Under the pieces are notes generated by a model, which saw only the letters and a list, made by a program, of their open reading frames with translations, searched no databases and was not told the DNA's origin. A stretch of 64,000 nucleotides of DNA from Cyclobacteriaceae bacterium. GTDB taxonomy: Bacteria; Bacteroidota; Bacteroidia; Cytophagales; Cyclobacteriaceae. Of this stretch, positions 18,420 to 28,280 are shown in pieces (position 1 is the stretch's first letter; the number at the start of each line of letters is the position of its first letter). A program made the position numbers and the translations under genes. Location: the NCBI GenBank assembly GCA_022842845.1, contig JALHOT010000012.1:5299-69298 (forward strand), written 5' to 3'.

Positions 18420-18944
18420 ATGGAAAAGGATTTCAACAATAGCGAACACAAAATACTGGATTACCTGGATGGTACCATGTCACCAGCTGAAATTGAGTTT
18501 TTTGAACAGAGTATGAAAAATGCTCAAACTCTGCGCAAAAAAGTAGCAGAACAAAGACTTTTGGAAAGCACATTAAAAACAATGCGTTTAGTTGATCCGT
18601 CATCATCGTTTACACAAAATGTAATGACGCGCATCCAGGAATCACCGCAAAGTTTTAATCTGTCGGTGCGCAACGGCATATTACTACTCCTAGGTGTAAT
18701 GGTCGTGTCTTTTTTAGCAGTATGGCTTGTTCAGTCGGGCGTTTTTGATCAATCGACAGCCCTAAACGTAAATAACGAAACTGGCTTAATCTCAAAATAC
18801 ATTAAGCAGCCTTTGCCGAGTATTCCTGTCAATGGTAAGCTCATTGTTAACATCATTGTGCTCATTAACCTAGCACTAGGTTTTTTGATTTTAGACCGGG
18901 CAGTATTAAGACCCTACTTTGAGCGCAGGATGCGACATTCATAA
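18420..18944 (+). CDS. Probable membrane anti-sigma factor for the upstream ECF sigma
   Basis: 174 residues. The N-terminal cytoplasmic region (ILDYLDGTMSPAEIEFFEQS, KKVAEQRLLESTLKTM) resembles the zinc-free anti-sigma/ASD-like domains of Bacteroidota. Two membrane helices follow: about 81-103 (ILLLLGVMVVSFLAVWLV) and about 140-160 (LIVNIIVLINLALGFLIL). It starts 4 bp after the sigma stop, so translation is probably coupled. The function is inferred from context and topology; no HxxxCxxC zinc motif is present. Transcription ends at a hairpin only 6 bp past its stop. Confidence 0.75.
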   Translation: MEKDFNNSEHKILDYLDGTMSPAEIEFFEQSMKNAQTLRKKVAEQRLLESTLKTMRLVDPSSSFTQNVMTRIQESPQSFNLSVRNGILLLLGVMVVSFLAVWLVQSGVFDQSTALNVNNETGLISKYIKQPLPSIPVNGKLIVNIIVLINLALGFLILDRAVLRPYFERRMRHS

Positions 18945-18949
18945 ATCAT

Positions 18950-18985
18950 AAAAAAGAAGGGCTCGATTTAGAGTCCTTCTTTTTT
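18950..18985. terminator. Bidirectional terminator overlapping the 3' end of the convergent gene
   Basis: A 15-bp stem, AAAAAAGAAGGGCTC (18950-18964) with GAGTCCTTCTTTTTT (18971-18985), one G-U pair, loop GATTTA. It carries T-runs on both strands. The 3' arm also encodes the last codons of the minus-strand gene that ends at 18968, so the two features share sequence. Confidence 0.88.
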
Positions 18986-19246
18986 TGGCATAGGGCATTC
19001 TATTTTCCAATCTTTCGCAAGGGGTATCTCGCCTGCCAACACCTTCTCAATCACATCTTCTTTCTTACGTCTGCAGCCTATATCAACATAGCGAAACTTT
19101 CCGCCATCAACGGTAAAGTTATAGTGGCATTCGTTTTTTGCTTTTAAGGTTTTTTGGCAAATAAATTCTGTATTTGACTGTCGCATGGTGAAGCCACTGA
19201 CCATCAGCACAACAAAAAACAACATGGAGCTTACAAGTTTTTTCAT
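18968..19246 (-). CDS. Small secreted cysteine-containing protein, unknown function
   Basis: 92 residues. The N-terminus (MKKLVSSMLFFVVLMVSGFT) is a signal peptide. The mature part holds four cysteines (FICQ, ECHY, IGCR, ECPM), likely two disulfides in the periplasm, and a patch YNFTVDGGKFRYVDIGCRR. I do not recognise a family. It converges on the sigma/anti-sigma pair, and its final codons lie inside the shared terminator stem. Downstream on the same strand is the ahcY terminator and then ahcY upstream of that, so it is probably a single-gene unit. Confidence 0.7.
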   Translation of the reverse strand: MKKLVSSMLFFVVLMVSGFTMRQSNTEFICQKTLKAKNECHYNFTVDGGKFRYVDIGCRRKKEDVIEKVLAGEIPLAKDWKIECPMPKKEGL

Positions 19247-19270
19247 GGGGATTCAGTTACTCGGCAAAGT

Positions 19271-19311
19271 TAGCATAATAAAAAAGACCTTGTATTAAAT
19301 ACAAGGTCTTT
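19271..19311 (-). terminator. Rho-independent terminator of ahcY
   Basis: Read on the minus strand, a perfect 12-bp stem AAAGACCTTGTA / TACAAGGTCTTT with a 5-nt loop is followed by TTTATTATG. It lies 25 bp beyond the ahcY stop codon. Confidence 0.9.
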
Positions 19312-19335
19312 CAAAAGCTATACCAACAATACCGA

Positions 19336-20643
19336 CTAGTAGCGGTAGTACTCAGGCTTGAATGGCCCGCTTACTTCAACACCTATGTAATCAGCTTGCT
19401 TTTTATTAAGGGTTTCTAATTCCACACCAATCTTCTTTAAGTGAAGGCGCGCCACCTTTTCATCTAAATGCTTTGGTAGCATGTAAACTTTGTTCTCATA
19501 CTTGCCATGATTGTTCCACAATTCCAGTTGGGCCAAAGTCTGGTTAGTGAATGAGTTCGACATCACAAATGAAGGGTGACCGGTAGCACAACCCAAATTA
19601 ACCAAGCGACCTTCTGCCAAGAGAATAATCTGGTTGCCATTGCTCAACTTCACAACATCTACCTGAGGTTTTACAGTATCCCAGGTGCCATTTTTACGCA
19701 ACCAGGCAACATCGATTTCATTATCAAAGTGTCCAATGTTACAAACAATGGTATTATTCTTCATTTTTAAGAAATGACGATCCAATACGATATCACAGTT
19801 TCCTGTAGTGGTCACTACAATATCTACTTCACCCACTACATCATCCATGCGTTTTACTGCAAAGCCATCCATAGCCGCTTGTAATGCACAGATCGGGTCA
19901 ATTTCAGTTACAATAACGCGGCAACCAGCACCACGAAGAGATGCAGCCGAACCTTTTCCTACATCACCATAACCTGCAACAACGGCTACTTTACCAGCCA
20001 TCATAACATCAGTTGCTCTGCGAATTGCATCCACCAATGATTCTTTACAGCCGTACTTATTATCAAACTTTGACTTTGTTACTGAGTCATTAATATTGAT
20101 GGCAGGAAGAGGAAGTGTTCCTTTATTGGCACGCTCTTGCAAACGGTGTACACCTGTGGTGGTTTCTTCAGAAATACCACGGATTCCTTTTACCAAGTCA
20201 GGGTAACGATCCAACACCATGTTGGTCAGGTCACCACCATCATCCAAAATCATGTTCAAAGGCTTACCGTCTTTGAATGCATAAAGGGTTTGCTCAATGC
20301 ACCAGTCAAACTCCTCTTCGTTCATACCCTTCCAGGCAAAAACAGGAATACCGGCTGCGGCAATGGCAGCTGCGGCATGATCTTGCGTTGAAAAAATATT
20401 ACAAGATGACCAAGTTACCTCGGCCCCTAGTTCAACCAATGTTTCAATTAAAACGGCTGTTTGGATTGTCATGTGCAAACAACCCGCGATTCTGGCATCC
20501 TTCAATGGCTTTTGTTTACCAAATTCCTCGCGCAAGGCCATCAAACCAGGCATTTCTGCTTCCGCTAATTTTATCTCTTTGCGGCCCCAATCAGCCAATG
20601 AAAGGTCTTTAACCTTGAATTTTGCTTTTGAATCAACTACCAT
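19336..20643 (-). CDS. ahcY: Adenosylhomocysteinase (S-adenosylhomocysteine hydrolase)
   Basis: 435 residues from the ATG complementary to 20641-20643; a longer in-frame extension to 20772 would run across the promoter and lacks family similarity. The NAD-dependent enzyme splits S-adenosylhomocysteine into adenosine and homocysteine in the methyl cycle. Diagnostic segments are [33 protein letters not shown], the catalytic [26 protein letters not shown], the NAD-binding [27 protein letters not shown], and the conserved C-terminus [17 protein letters not shown]. It is a monocistron with its own promoter and terminator, divergent from the DsbA-like gene. Confidence 0.98.
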   Translation of the reverse strand: MVVDSKAKFKVKDLSLADWGRKEIKLAEAEMPGLMALREEFGKQKPLKDARIAGCLHMTIQTAVLIETLVELGAEVTWSSCNIFSTQDHAAAAIAAAGIPVFAWKGMNEEEFDWCIEQTLYAFKDGKPLNMILDDGGDLTNMVLDRYPDLVKGIRGISEETTTGVHRLQERANKGTLPLPAININDSVTKSKFDNKYGCKESLVDAIRRATDVMMAGKVAVVAGYGDVGKGSAASLRGAGCRVIVTEIDPICALQAAMDGFAVKRMDDVVGEVDIVVTTTGNCDIVLDRHFLKMKNNTIVCNIGHFDNEIDVAWLRKNGTWDTVKPQVDVVKLSNGNQIILLAEGRLVNLGCATGHPSFVMSNSFTNQTLAQLELWNNHGKYENKVYMLPKHLDEKVARLHLKKIGVELETLNKKQADYIGVEVSGPFKPEYYRY

Positions 20644-20677
20644 GATGTTAAATTTTGAATATTTCTGGAATAGTCGG

Positions 20678-20709
20678 CAAAGATAAGATAAAGGAGGGAC
20701 AAGCACCAA
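20678..20709 (-). promoter_or_regulatory. Housekeeping promoter of ahcY
   Basis: On the minus strand TTG (20709-20707), a 21-bp spacer and TATCTTTG (20685-20678) match TTG-N17-23-TAnnTTTG. The predicted leader is about 25-30 nt, which also supports the 20643 start codon. Confidence 0.72.
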
Positions 20710-20753
20710 GTACATGAACCAAATGAGTTTAAGTGCTGTTTGAACCCAAAAAG

Positions 20754-21470
20754 ATGGCAAGCATGAACTCAATTTCTATGTTAAACAAACCAGTTATCAA
20801 AATAGATGTTGTATCAGACGTAGTGTGTCCCTGGTGCTACATAGGAAAAAGAAGGCTTGAAAAAGCCATAGATCAACTGGCTGATCAATACACCTTCGAT
20901 GTTACATATCACCCTTTTGAGCTTAATCCTTCTATGCCTGCCCAAGGTGCCAACCAACAAGAATACCTTATCAATAAGTTTGGAGGTGCCGAACGGTACC
21001 AACAAATTACTCAGTATGTTTCTTCTGTGGCTGCTACGGAAGGTTTAGAATTTAATTTCGACCATCAGCATACCTCACCTAATACAAGAGATGCGCATCG
21101 GATTATAGAACTGGCCCGCAAACAAGGCAAACAGCTGGAAGCAAAAGAAGCTTTTTTAAAAGCTTATTTTACGGATGGTGTTGATCTAACTAAAAAAGAA
21201 AACCTCATTAAAGTAGCTTTGAGTGTTGGCATTGATGAGCAATCGGTTAACGATTTACTCAACAGCCATGATGGCCTGGCAGAAGTTGAGTTAGCCGAAG
21301 CCGAAATGCAAAAACTTGGGGTAAGTGGTGTACCTTTTTACATCATCAATAGACAGTACGGCATGAGTGGCGCTCAACCCACGGCTACCTTTAAACAAGC
21401 CTTGCAAGAAATTGGATCCAAACTTGAGCTCAGCGGAGAAGCCTGCGATGTAGAAGGGAAAAACTGCTAA
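20754..21470 (+). CDS. DsbA-family (FrnE-like) thiol oxidoreductase
   Basis: 238 residues from ATG 20754; in-frame ATGs at 20763 and 20778 are equally possible and the fold begins only at [13 protein letters not shown]. The thioredoxin-fold protein carries the active-site CPWC in [14 protein letters not shown], the cis-proline segment [20 protein letters not shown] and an inserted helical domain, as in FrnE/2-hydroxychromene-2-carboxylate isomerase-like members. It has no signal peptide, so it is cytoplasmic. Family members act in polyketide maturation or stress-related thiol exchange; the substrate here is unknown. The C-terminus ends in two cysteines ([10 protein letters not shown]). Confidence 0.9.
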   Translation: MASMNSISMLNKPVIKIDVVSDVVCPWCYIGKRRLEKAIDQLADQYTFDVTYHPFELNPSMPAQGANQQEYLINKFGGAERYQQITQYVSSVAATEGLEFNFDHQHTSPNTRDAHRIIELARKQGKQLEAKEAFLKAYFTDGVDLTKKENLIKVALSVGIDEQSVNDLLNSHDGLAEVELAEAEMQKLGVSGVPFYIINRQYGMSGAQPTATFKQALQEIGSKLELSGEACDVEGKNC

Positions 21471-21499
21471 AATTTACCTGACGGAGTATTGGTCCTACT

Positions 21500-22264
21500 T
21501 CAATCTTCAAAGACATAGCTTATTTCTTTGAGATCGAAGGGCTGAACACCATCATCAGTTTCTACCCGCAACTTTCCCCACTCGTCAATTCCGAGAATAA
21601 CTCCTTTGAATAAACCATTTTTGGATTGATAAGTATGTGTCTCATTAATTTGAAATAAATGGTCCAAATAGTTTTGCATTAATTCACTTTTCTTCCCGCT
21701 GCGAAGCATCAAATACCTGGCTTCTAGGTGCGAAAAAAGGTGAAGCAGCTCTTCAGATAAATTATAATCTTGTTTCGTAAGGTTATAAAGGGAAGTGGCC
21801 ATCGATGATTGAAATATTTGCTGTTTAACATTAATACCGATCCCTATGATAGATGAAACAATTCCCTGACCCTGAATTTGATTTTCTATCAGTATTCCAC
21901 AGATCTTTTTCTTTTGATAAAGGATATCGTTTGGCCATTTTATTTTAACAACTGGTAAAGCCTTGGCATAGAGGTAATCACAAATGGCCAAAGCCGTGCA
22001 GATAGTGAGATAGAACTGATCCTTCACCGGCAAAAACACAGGCTTTAGTACTATCGAAAAAGTAAGATTTTGCAAGGGCTCCGCCTGCCACTGATTACCG
22101 CGTTGACCTCTGCCTGCTGTTTGATGGTCAGTAATTACTACGGTGCCTTCTACAGCCTTTGATTGCTGTAATAGACTAATAGCCAAATCGTTAGTTGAGC
22201 CGCAGGTAGGTACGTGCACCAGATTTTTACCAATAAAAAGCGTGTTTTCAGAGGTTTTATACAC
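21500..22264 (-). CDS. birA: Biotin-[acetyl-CoA-carboxylase] ligase, monofunctional
   Basis: 254 residues. It activates biotin with ATP and attaches it to the carboxyl carrier protein of acetyl-CoA carboxylase. The biotin-AMP loop is AGRGQRGNQW, with STNDLA before it and KWPNDILYQKKKICGILIEN, the lysine-containing substrate site. A small C-terminal SH3-like domain ends the protein (GLFKGVILGIDEWGKLRVET). It lacks the N-terminal helix-turn-helix of E. coli BirA, so it should not be a repressor. It is divergent from rsfS with a 54-bp gap, a conserved order in Bacteroidota. Confidence 0.96.
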   Translation of the reverse strand: MYKTSENTLFIGKNLVHVPTCGSTNDLAISLLQQSKAVEGTVVITDHQTAGRGQRGNQWQAEPLQNLTFSIVLKPVFLPVKDQFYLTICTALAICDYLYAKALPVVKIKWPNDILYQKKKICGILIENQIQGQGIVSSIIGIGINVKQQIFQSSMATSLYNLTKQDYNLSEELLHLFSHLEARYLMLRSGKKSELMQNYLDHLFQINETHTYQSKNGLFKGVILGIDEWGKLRVETDDGVQPFDLKEISYVFED

Positions 22265-22277
22265 GGTTATTTTGAGT

Positions 22278-22285
22278 TAGCTTTG
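22278..22285 (+). promoter_or_regulatory. -7 element of the rsfS-ftsH promoter
   Basis: TAGCTTTG matches TAnnTTTG exactly and lies 33 bp before the rsfS start. No TTG is present at the expected -33 distance (only a TTTT run), so the call rests on one element. Confidence 0.5.
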
Positions 22286-22318
22286 CAAATTGTTCAAATC
22301 AAAACATAAATCTGCCGA

Positions 22319-22714
22319 ATGGCTAAAAAAAGAAAAGGTGCTGCCTCCGAAAAACTAAGTGAAGTGATCGTAAAAGGTATGCAAGAAAAGAAGGCGAGTG
22401 ACATCGTGGTGATGGATTTGCGAAAAGTGAAGAATGCAGTGGCTGACTTCTTTATTATCTGTTCTGGTAATAGTGATAAACAACTGGACGCTATTGCTGA
22501 ATCCATTGATGCAGAGGTTTTTAAAGCTTTAAAGGAAAATCCCTGGCATTCTGAAGGTAAAAGCAATAAAGAATGGGTTCTTCTCGACTACATTGATGTA
22601 GTGGCCCATGTTTTCAGAAAAGATAAGCGTGAATTCTATGCTTTAGAGCGTTTATGGGGTGATGCAGACATTACAGAAATAGATGATGAAATAGTAGAAC
22701 TAAAGAAAAAGTAA
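22319..22714 (+). CDS. rsfS: Ribosomal silencing factor RsfS
   Basis: 131 residues. RsfS binds ribosomal protein uL14 on the large subunit and blocks joining to the small subunit, lowering translation in starvation. The Iojap/RsfS signature is visible: DIVVMDLRKVKNAVADFFII, CSGNSDKQLDAIAESI, and the C-terminal EWVLLDYIDVVAHVFRKDKR-EFYALERLWGDA. The N-terminal basic MAKKRKGA stretch is common in this phylum. ftsH follows after 37 bp, the usual Bacteroidota arrangement, probably on one mRNA. Confidence 0.97.
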   Translation: MAKKRKGAASEKLSEVIVKGMQEKKASDIVVMDLRKVKNAVADFFIICSGNSDKQLDAIAESIDAEVFKALKENPWHSEGKSNKEWVLLDYIDVVAHVFRKDKREFYALERLWGDADITEIDDEIVELKKK

Positions 22715-22751
22715 ATCGTTTATCAGTTGGTGTATTTAATTTTTTTAAGAA

Positions 22752-24827
22752 ATGGCTTATAACAAAAAAGAGTCCGACAATCCGAATAACAAACCCCCTC
22801 TAATGCCTAAAGGTGGCCCTAAAGGCAATTATCAGTTGTGGGTGATCCTTGGCACCATTGCCTTGGTCATCGGCCTCATGTATATAAACAATGCAAATGC
22901 TATCAAGGAAACCGACATGCTTGACTTTAAAAGCATGGTGAGTGCCCGTGATGTAAAAAAGGTCGTGCTGATCAAGAACTTAGAATATGTAGAAATTACA
23001 TTAAAAGCAGAAGCCTTGCAAAACACGAAGTACAAGGCTGAACTGGAAGAAAACAACGCCATGGGCTTGACAGCCAACGGTCCTCATTACAAACTCAATA
23101 TCGGCTCTATCGAAGGCTTCGAGAAAGAGTTCCAGGAAATGAACGACCGCTTGCCTGCTGCAGAAAAAATAGCTTATACCGTTGAAAAGCGTGATGACTA
23201 TTTCAGTATTTTCTTCAATTGGGGCTTGTTATTTCTAGTACTCATTGGCTTCTGGATGCTTATGCGCAGAATGACAGGAGGTGGTGGACCTGGTGGTCAG
23301 ATATTCAACATTGGAAAATCAAAAGCGGCCTTGTTTGATGCCGATAATAAAGTAAAAATCACCTTTGCTGATGTAGCTGGCCTCGAGGAAGCCAAAGAAG
23401 AGATCAAGGAAATCGTTGACTTCCTGAAGACACCTTCGAAATTCACCAAGCTCGGGGGTAAAATCCCAAAAGGAGCTCTCTTAGTAGGCCCTCCCGGAAC
23501 AGGTAAAACCTTACTAGCGAAAGCAGTAGCTGGTGAAGCCGGTGTTCCTTTCTTCTCACTGTCAGGTTCTGACTTCGTAGAAATGTTTGTCGGAGTCGGT
23601 GCTGCACGCGTTAGAGATCTCTTCAAGCAAGCCAAAGAGAAAGCACCTTGTATTGTTTTTATTGATGAGATTGACGCTATTGGCCGATCACGCGGCCGTG
23701 GTCAAATGCCAGGCGCCAATGACGAAAGAGAGAATACGCTTAACTCACTATTGGTAGAAATGGATGGTTTTGCAACAGATTCCGGAGTAATTATTCTGGC
23801 TGCTACCAACCGACCAGATGTATTGGATAGCGCCTTGTTACGCCCAGGAAGATTCGACAGACAGATAAGCATTGATAAGCCGGATGTAGTAGGTCGTGAA
23901 GCAATCTTCAAAGTTCATTTGAAGCCCATCAAGCTTGATGCAAGTGTGGACGCAAAGAAACTTTCTGCTCAAACTCCTGGTTTTGCCGGAGCTGAAATTG
24001 CTAACGTATGTAACGAAGCAGCCCTCATCGCGGCCCGCAGAGATAAGAAAGCAGTGGATATGCAAGACTTCCAGGATGCTATCGACCGCGTGATTGGAGG
24101 ACTTGAAAAGAAGACCAAAATCATTTCACCTGAAGAAAAGAAAATCGTGGCTTATCACGAGGCAGGCCATGCGGTGGCAGGTTGGTTCCTCGAGCATGCA
24201 GATCCCTTGGTGAAGGTCAGCATTGTACCCCGTGGGGTAGCTGCCTTGGGCTACGCGCAATATTTACCCAAAGAGCAGTTCCTCTATCAAACAGAGCAAA
24301 TGTTAGATGAAATGTGCATGACTTTTGGTGGACGAGCGGCAGAAGACATTGTGTTTGGTAAAATATCAACGGGTGCCTTAAGCGACTTGGAGCGCATTAC
24401 CAAAATGGCTTACAGTATTGTAACTGTTTATGGCATGAACAGTGCCATAGGTAATATGTCATTCTACGATTCTAAAGCTTCTGAATATAACTTCAATAAA
24501 CCTTACTCTGAGGCAACAGCCGAGAAGATAGACATCGAGGTTAAAAGTATTATTGATGCAGCATACGAAAGAACCAAGTCCTTATTATCGAAACACAGAA
24601 ACGAACTGGAAATATTGGCAAAAGAACTGCTCGAAAAGGAGATTCTATTCCAATCGGATTTGGAAAGATTGATCGGTAAAAGGCCTTTTGAAAAGCTTAC
24701 TACTTACCAGCAATTCACCAATGGCCATTTAGATAGAAAAGTGGCAGAACAGACGACCACAGAACCAAATACGAGTGATCCTGCGGCCCCTGTCGAGGAA
24801 CCCAAAGCGGAAACTCCACTTACATAA
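22752..24827 (+). CDS. ftsH: ATP-dependent zinc metalloprotease FtsH
   Basis: 691 residues. This is a membrane-anchored AAA protease that degrades misfolded membrane and regulatory proteins. An N-terminal membrane helix ([17 protein letters not shown]) and a second one near 155-172 ([18 protein letters not shown]) bracket a periplasmic domain. The AAA domain has Walker A GPPGTGKT at about 246-253, Walker [13 protein letters not shown] and the second region of homology ([20 protein letters not shown]). The zinc site is HEAGH at residues 469-473. The C-terminal tail is acidic and proline-rich. A perfect 18-bp terminator follows. Confidence 0.98.
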   Translation: MAYNKKESDNPNNKPPLMPKGGPKGNYQLWVILGTIALVIGLMYINNANAIKETDMLDFKSMVSARDVKKVVLIKNLEYVEITLKAEALQNTKYKAELEENNAMGLTANGPHYKLNIGSIEGFEKEFQEMNDRLPAAEKIAYTVEKRDDYFSIFFNWGLLFLVLIGFWMLMRRMTGGGGPGGQIFNIGKSKAALFDADNKVKITFADVAGLEEAKEEIKEIVDFLKTPSKFTKLGGKIPKGALLVGPPGTGKTLLAKAVAGEAGVPFFSLSGSDFVEMFVGVGAARVRDLFKQAKEKAPCIVFIDEIDAIGRSRGRGQMPGANDERENTLNSLLVEMDGFATDSGVIILAATNRPDVLDSALLRPGRFDRQISIDKPDVVGREAIFKVHLKPIKLDASVDAKKLSAQTPGFAGAEIANVCNEAALIAARRDKKAVDMQDFQDAIDRVIGGLEKKTKIISPEEKKIVAYHEAGHAVAGWFLEHADPLVKVSIVPRGVAALGYAQYLPKEQFLYQTEQMLDEMCMTFGGRAAEDIVFGKISTGALSDLERITKMAYSIVTVYGMNSAIGNMSFYDSKASEYNFNKPYSEATAEKIDIEVKSIIDAAYERTKSLLSKHRNELEILAKELLEKEILFQSDLERLIGKRPFEKLTTYQQFTNGHLDRKVAEQTTTEPNTSDPAAPVEEPKAETPLT

Positions 24828-24841
24828 TACATAAAGTAGGA

Positions 24842-24880
24842 CTAAAAAAAGAGGCGCTCGATGAGCGCCTCTTTTTTTAG
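24842..24880. terminator. Bidirectional terminator between ftsH and the TerB-like gene
   Basis: A perfect 18-bp stem (24842-24859 with 24863-24880; core GAGGCGCTC / GAGCGCCTC) has the loop GAT and A/T runs on both sides. It can serve both convergent genes. Confidence 0.95.
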
Positions 24881-24889
24881 TCAATAAAA

Positions 24890-25324
24890 TCAAATCATCT
24901 CAAAACGCTGATGTGCTTCGCGCTTAATTTCTACCCACTCATCATTAGGGGGTGGCGTTCCACTATCAAAAATTTTAAGTAACCATGGAACAATTTCCTT
25001 CTTCATATGAAAACGCTTGGCCACATCTTCGCAAAACTCTATTTCTCGTTTCTCAACTATACCATCAGCATACACCATTAATAGCAAATCGTACAAAAGG
25101 TTCATGCGGTCATTAAAATTATCTGGCACCGTCAACTCAAATTTCTCAACTGAGTCTAATAGGTTTTGCACTTGCCAATCCTTTAATCCATACTTATGCC
25201 CTATTCTGAATAGCAGCGCAATCTCACTGTCATGCATATGATCATCGGCTTTGGCCAAAGCCAATAAGCTTTTGATGTGGTTCTTTTTATAAGTCAGGTA
25301 TTGATGTTCGAAAAAGCCTTGCAT
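24890..25324 (-). CDS. TerB-like helical protein
   Basis: 144 residues, all helical in appearance, with two related halves: KSLLALAKADDHMHDSEIAL and LLLMVYADGIVEKREIEFCE. The A-D-G/D-x-x-x-x-x-E pattern repeated in each half is typical of TerB/DjlA-N-like domains, which bind metal and sit near membranes or in stress systems. No signal peptide. No other tellurite-resistance gene is adjacent, so tellurite should not be assumed. It is a separate unit on the minus strand converging on ftsH. Confidence 0.75.
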   Translation of the reverse strand: MQGFFEHQYLTYKKNHIKSLLALAKADDHMHDSEIALLFRIGHKYGLKDWQVQNLLDSVEKFELTVPDNFNDRMNLLYDLLLMVYADGIVEKREIEFCEDVAKRFHMKKEIVPWLLKIFDSGTPPPNDEWVEIKREAHQRFEMI

Positions 25325-25372
25325 AAAATAAAATTGATAGAGTACGAATTTACATTTCTAAACCATTAATTA

Positions 25373-26464
25373 CTAATCCACCCAATCTGCCACAAAAAGG
25401 TTTGTATTGCGCGTACCTCCATTGTTGCGATTGCTTGAAAAAACTATCTTTTTACCATCAGGAGAAAACATAGGAAAGGAATCAAAAACAGAATCAAAAG
25501 AGATCTGCTCAAGTCCACTGCCATCTTCATTGATCATAAATAAATTAAACTGGTAGCCACGTTGCCCATGATGATTCGATGAGAAAATAATTTTCTTACC
25601 ATTGGGATGATAAAAAGGCGCCCAATTAGCCTTACCCAGATTGGTAACCTGCTTTAGATTCGACCCGTCCACATTGCAAACAAAAATTTCCATGTTGGTT
25701 GGCGCTACCAGACCCTGCTTAAGTAATTCCTTATACTCATTTTTTTCCTCCTCGGTTTTAAAACGGGATGCACGGAAAACAATCTTCTTGCCATCAGGTG
25801 AGAAGAAAGCGCCTCCATCGTAGCCAAGGGTATTAGTAATCTGTTTCACATTACTGCCATCGATATTCATGGTATACAAATCAAGATCACCATTGCGTAC
25901 AGAAGTAAACACAATCAAGTCGCCTTTAGGAGAAACAGTAGCTTCTGCATCGTAGCCTTCTGTTTTGGTAAGTTGTTTTGCCACTTTTCCGTTAAGGTCT
26001 GCCACAAAAATATCGTAAGATGGAAACACCGACCAGAGGTATTTACCGCCAGGGGTACGCTCAGGCTCTTTGGGGCAATCATCTCCGCCCAGGTGTGTGG
26101 AAGCATAAACAATGGTTTTATCACCAGGTAAAAAGTAAGCGCATGTTGTTCTGCCCTTGCCTGTACTGAGCATTTGTGGTCTCTTTTCTTTAGAGGTTGC
26201 TGAACTTATCGGAGTAGTGAAAATTTGGTCGCATTGTACGCCCCATTCTTTGTAGTTAGATTGGAATACCAGATGCTTACTGTCAAAGCTCCAATAAGCT
26301 TCGGCATTATCGCCCCCAAAGGTTAACTGGCGAAGATTTTTAAAGTGCTTTTCCTGAGGATAAGCCAGTGAATCGGGGTTAGAAACAACCTGTGAAAAAT
26401 GAGAGCTGTTCGTGGCTGCCGCCAAGATCAAAACACAAAAGACTAGAACAAAAGATCGAAACAT
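25373..26464 (-). CDS. Secreted TolB-like beta-propeller (PD40 repeats)
   Basis: 363 residues with an N-terminal signal peptide (FRSFVLVFCVLILAAATNSS). The rest is a six-bladed TolB-type propeller built from WD40-like/PD40 repeats: AYWSFDSKHLVFQSN, ATVSPKGDLIVFTSV, AFFSPDGKKIVFRASR, APFYHPNGKKIIFSSN, PMFSPDGKKIVFSSNR. It lacks the N-terminal TolB domain and any peptidase domain, so it is a stand-alone periplasmic or secreted propeller. No Tol-Pal gene is adjacent. The fadD-like gene lies 20 bp upstream on the same strand, and the two may be co-transcribed. Confidence 0.85.
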   Translation of the reverse strand: MFRSFVLVFCVLILAAATNSSHFSQVVSNPDSLAYPQEKHFKNLRQLTFGGDNAEAYWSFDSKHLVFQSNYKEWGVQCDQIFTTPISSATSKEKRPQMLSTGKGRTTCAYFLPGDKTIVYASTHLGGDDCPKEPERTPGGKYLWSVFPSYDIFVADLNGKVAKQLTKTEGYDAEATVSPKGDLIVFTSVRNGDLDLYTMNIDGSNVKQITNTLGYDGGAFFSPDGKKIVFRASRFKTEEEKNEYKELLKQGLVAPTNMEIFVCNVDGSNLKQVTNLGKANWAPFYHPNGKKIIFSSNHHGQRGYQFNLFMINEDGSGLEQISFDSVFDSFPMFSPDGKKIVFSSNRNNGGTRNTNLFVADWVD

Positions 26465-26484
26465 GTATATAAAATTAATATGGT

Positions 26485-28164
26485 TTAGGATTTTGATTCT
26501 TCTTCTTTCAGGGCTCTTCGCAATATCTTTCCAACATTGGTCTTAGGCAGTTCGCTCCTGAATACAATATGCTTAGGCACCTTGTAATTGGTCATATTTT
26601 TATAGCAGAAGTCTTTTAACTGATCTTCCGTAAGGTCCTGGTCTTTTTTAACCACGAATGCTTTAATGACTTCACCCGATTTATCATCAGGCACCCCAAT
26701 AGCCGCCACTTCCAATACGCCCGGATGCCCTGCCATTACATTCTCTATTTCATTTGGATAAACGTTAAAGCCAGAAACTTTAATCATATCCTTCTTGCGA
26801 TCTACTATTTTAAAAAAGCCATCAGCATCCATCAAACCAATGTCGCCTGTTCTGAACCAATTGCCTGGGAAGAATACGCCCGCATTGTCCTTTTCCCAAT
26901 AACCCTTCATTACCTGAGGACCTCTGGCACAAATCTCCCCAATTTCTCCTTGTGCCATTTGTTTACCATCGTCATCAAATACAGCTACTTCTGTGCTTGG
27001 CATGGGTAAGCCAATGGTACCTTGCTTATGGTTTCCATCCAATGGATTACAACACAATACAGGTGAGGTTTCACTTAAACCATAGCCTTCAATCAAAGGC
27101 TTTCCGGTTACCTCTCGCCAACGTGTAGCTACTGCATCTTGCACAGCCATACCTCCTCCTATCGCTCCTTTGAAAATAGAAAAATCAAGATTTTTAAAAT
27201 CCGGATTATTCAATAAACCATTATACAGTGTATTCACGCCAGTAAAAATGGTAAAGCGATGTTTCTTTAACTCCTTCACAAAACCTTTAATATCTCTAGG
27301 GTTTGTGATGAGTACACTTTTTACACCTGTGCTGAACATGAGTACACCATTGACGGTAAGCGCAAAAATGTGATACATGGGGATGGCTGTAATGATGACA
27401 TCACCACCTGCAACCTTCTCTTCTAAAAAGGGTTTAAACCAGTGTTTCACCATGGTGTTGTGTGATACAATATTACCATGTGTCAGCTGTGCCCCTTTTG
27501 ATATACCCGTAGTACCTCCTGTATATTGTAGAACGGCAATATCATCATTGGTAACTACAGGTTTGGTGTATGAAAGACTGGCACCTTTTTTCAGAACTGC
27601 ATTAAAAGATAAGGCCGTAGGCAAAGAATAGGCAGGAACCATTTTCTTTACACGTTTCACCACAAAGTTGACTAAGGCCCCCTTAAAGCTGCCTAACATA
27701 TCACCCAATTCTGTAACAATAATGTGTTTGATTGAAGTATGGGCCAGAATTTGCTCCAAGCTATTCGCAAAGTTGGCCACTATGACAATGGCCTTTACCC
27801 CCGCATCTTTAAACTGATGCTCCATTTCCCGTGGGGTATATAATGGATTAGTATTTACCACAATTAAGCCAGCACGGAGAGCTCCAAAGAATGCTACAGG
27901 AAACTGCAATAGGTTCGGCATTTGAATCGCAATGCGCTCGCCCTTTTGTAGTTTGAGCTCTTCTTGCAAATAGGCGGCAAAGTCTCTTGAGTATTGATCA
28001 ACCTGGGCAAAGGTCATCTTTACCCCCATATTTTCGAATGCTACATGATGAGCATACTTCTTACAACTATCTTCAAATAGGTCAACCAGTGAGCTGTATT
28101 CGTTAAGCGTTATCTCCTGAGGAATGCCTGCAGGGTAGCGCTTAAACCAGGGAAAATCTTGCAT
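26485..28164 (-). CDS. fadD: Long-chain fatty-acid-CoA ligase
   Basis: 559 residues, typical length for FadD. It activates fatty acids with ATP to acyl-AMP and then acyl-CoA at the inner face of the membrane. ANL-superfamily motifs are clear: the P-loop YTGGTTGISKGA, the motif YGLSETSPVL, the motif WFRTGDIGLMDADGFFKIVD, the hinge RKKDMIKVSGFNVYPNEIE, and the catalytic lysine near NVGKILRR. The last residues (EEESKS) are disordered. It lies 20 bp before the TolB-like gene. The fatty-acid chain length cannot be decided from sequence. Confidence 0.95.
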   Translation of the reverse strand: MQDFPWFKRYPAGIPQEITLNEYSSLVDLFEDSCKKYAHHVAFENMGVKMTFAQVDQYSRDFAAYLQEELKLQKGERIAIQMPNLLQFPVAFFGALRAGLIVVNTNPLYTPREMEHQFKDAGVKAIVIVANFANSLEQILAHTSIKHIIVTELGDMLGSFKGALVNFVVKRVKKMVPAYSLPTALSFNAVLKKGASLSYTKPVVTNDDIAVLQYTGGTTGISKGAQLTHGNIVSHNTMVKHWFKPFLEEKVAGGDVIITAIPMYHIFALTVNGVLMFSTGVKSVLITNPRDIKGFVKELKKHRFTIFTGVNTLYNGLLNNPDFKNLDFSIFKGAIGGGMAVQDAVATRWREVTGKPLIEGYGLSETSPVLCCNPLDGNHKQGTIGLPMPSTEVAVFDDDGKQMAQGEIGEICARGPQVMKGYWEKDNAGVFFPGNWFRTGDIGLMDADGFFKIVDRKKDMIKVSGFNVYPNEIENVMAGHPGVLEVAAIGVPDDKSGEVIKAFVVKKDQDLTEDQLKDFCYKNMTNYKVPKHIVFRSELPKTNVGKILRRALKEEESKS

Positions 28165-28280
28165 AATGTTTAGGCTTAAAAAATTACAATCGATTTCAAA
28201 GCTAAAAATTTTGAGGAATAACCTAAGCCTGATCCTGGATCATCGATGAATCACAAATTATTTTTCTGGTAATTAAAGGA

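Noticed and set aside
20644-20772. An N-terminal extension of ahcY to 20772
   Set aside because: The ahcY promoter (20678-20709) lies inside it, and the extension (many Leu, Pro, Cys) does not fit the family.
26725-27009. A 94-codon plus-strand open frame within fadD
   Set aside because: Antisense to the conserved ANL motifs of fadD, with no supporting start or family.
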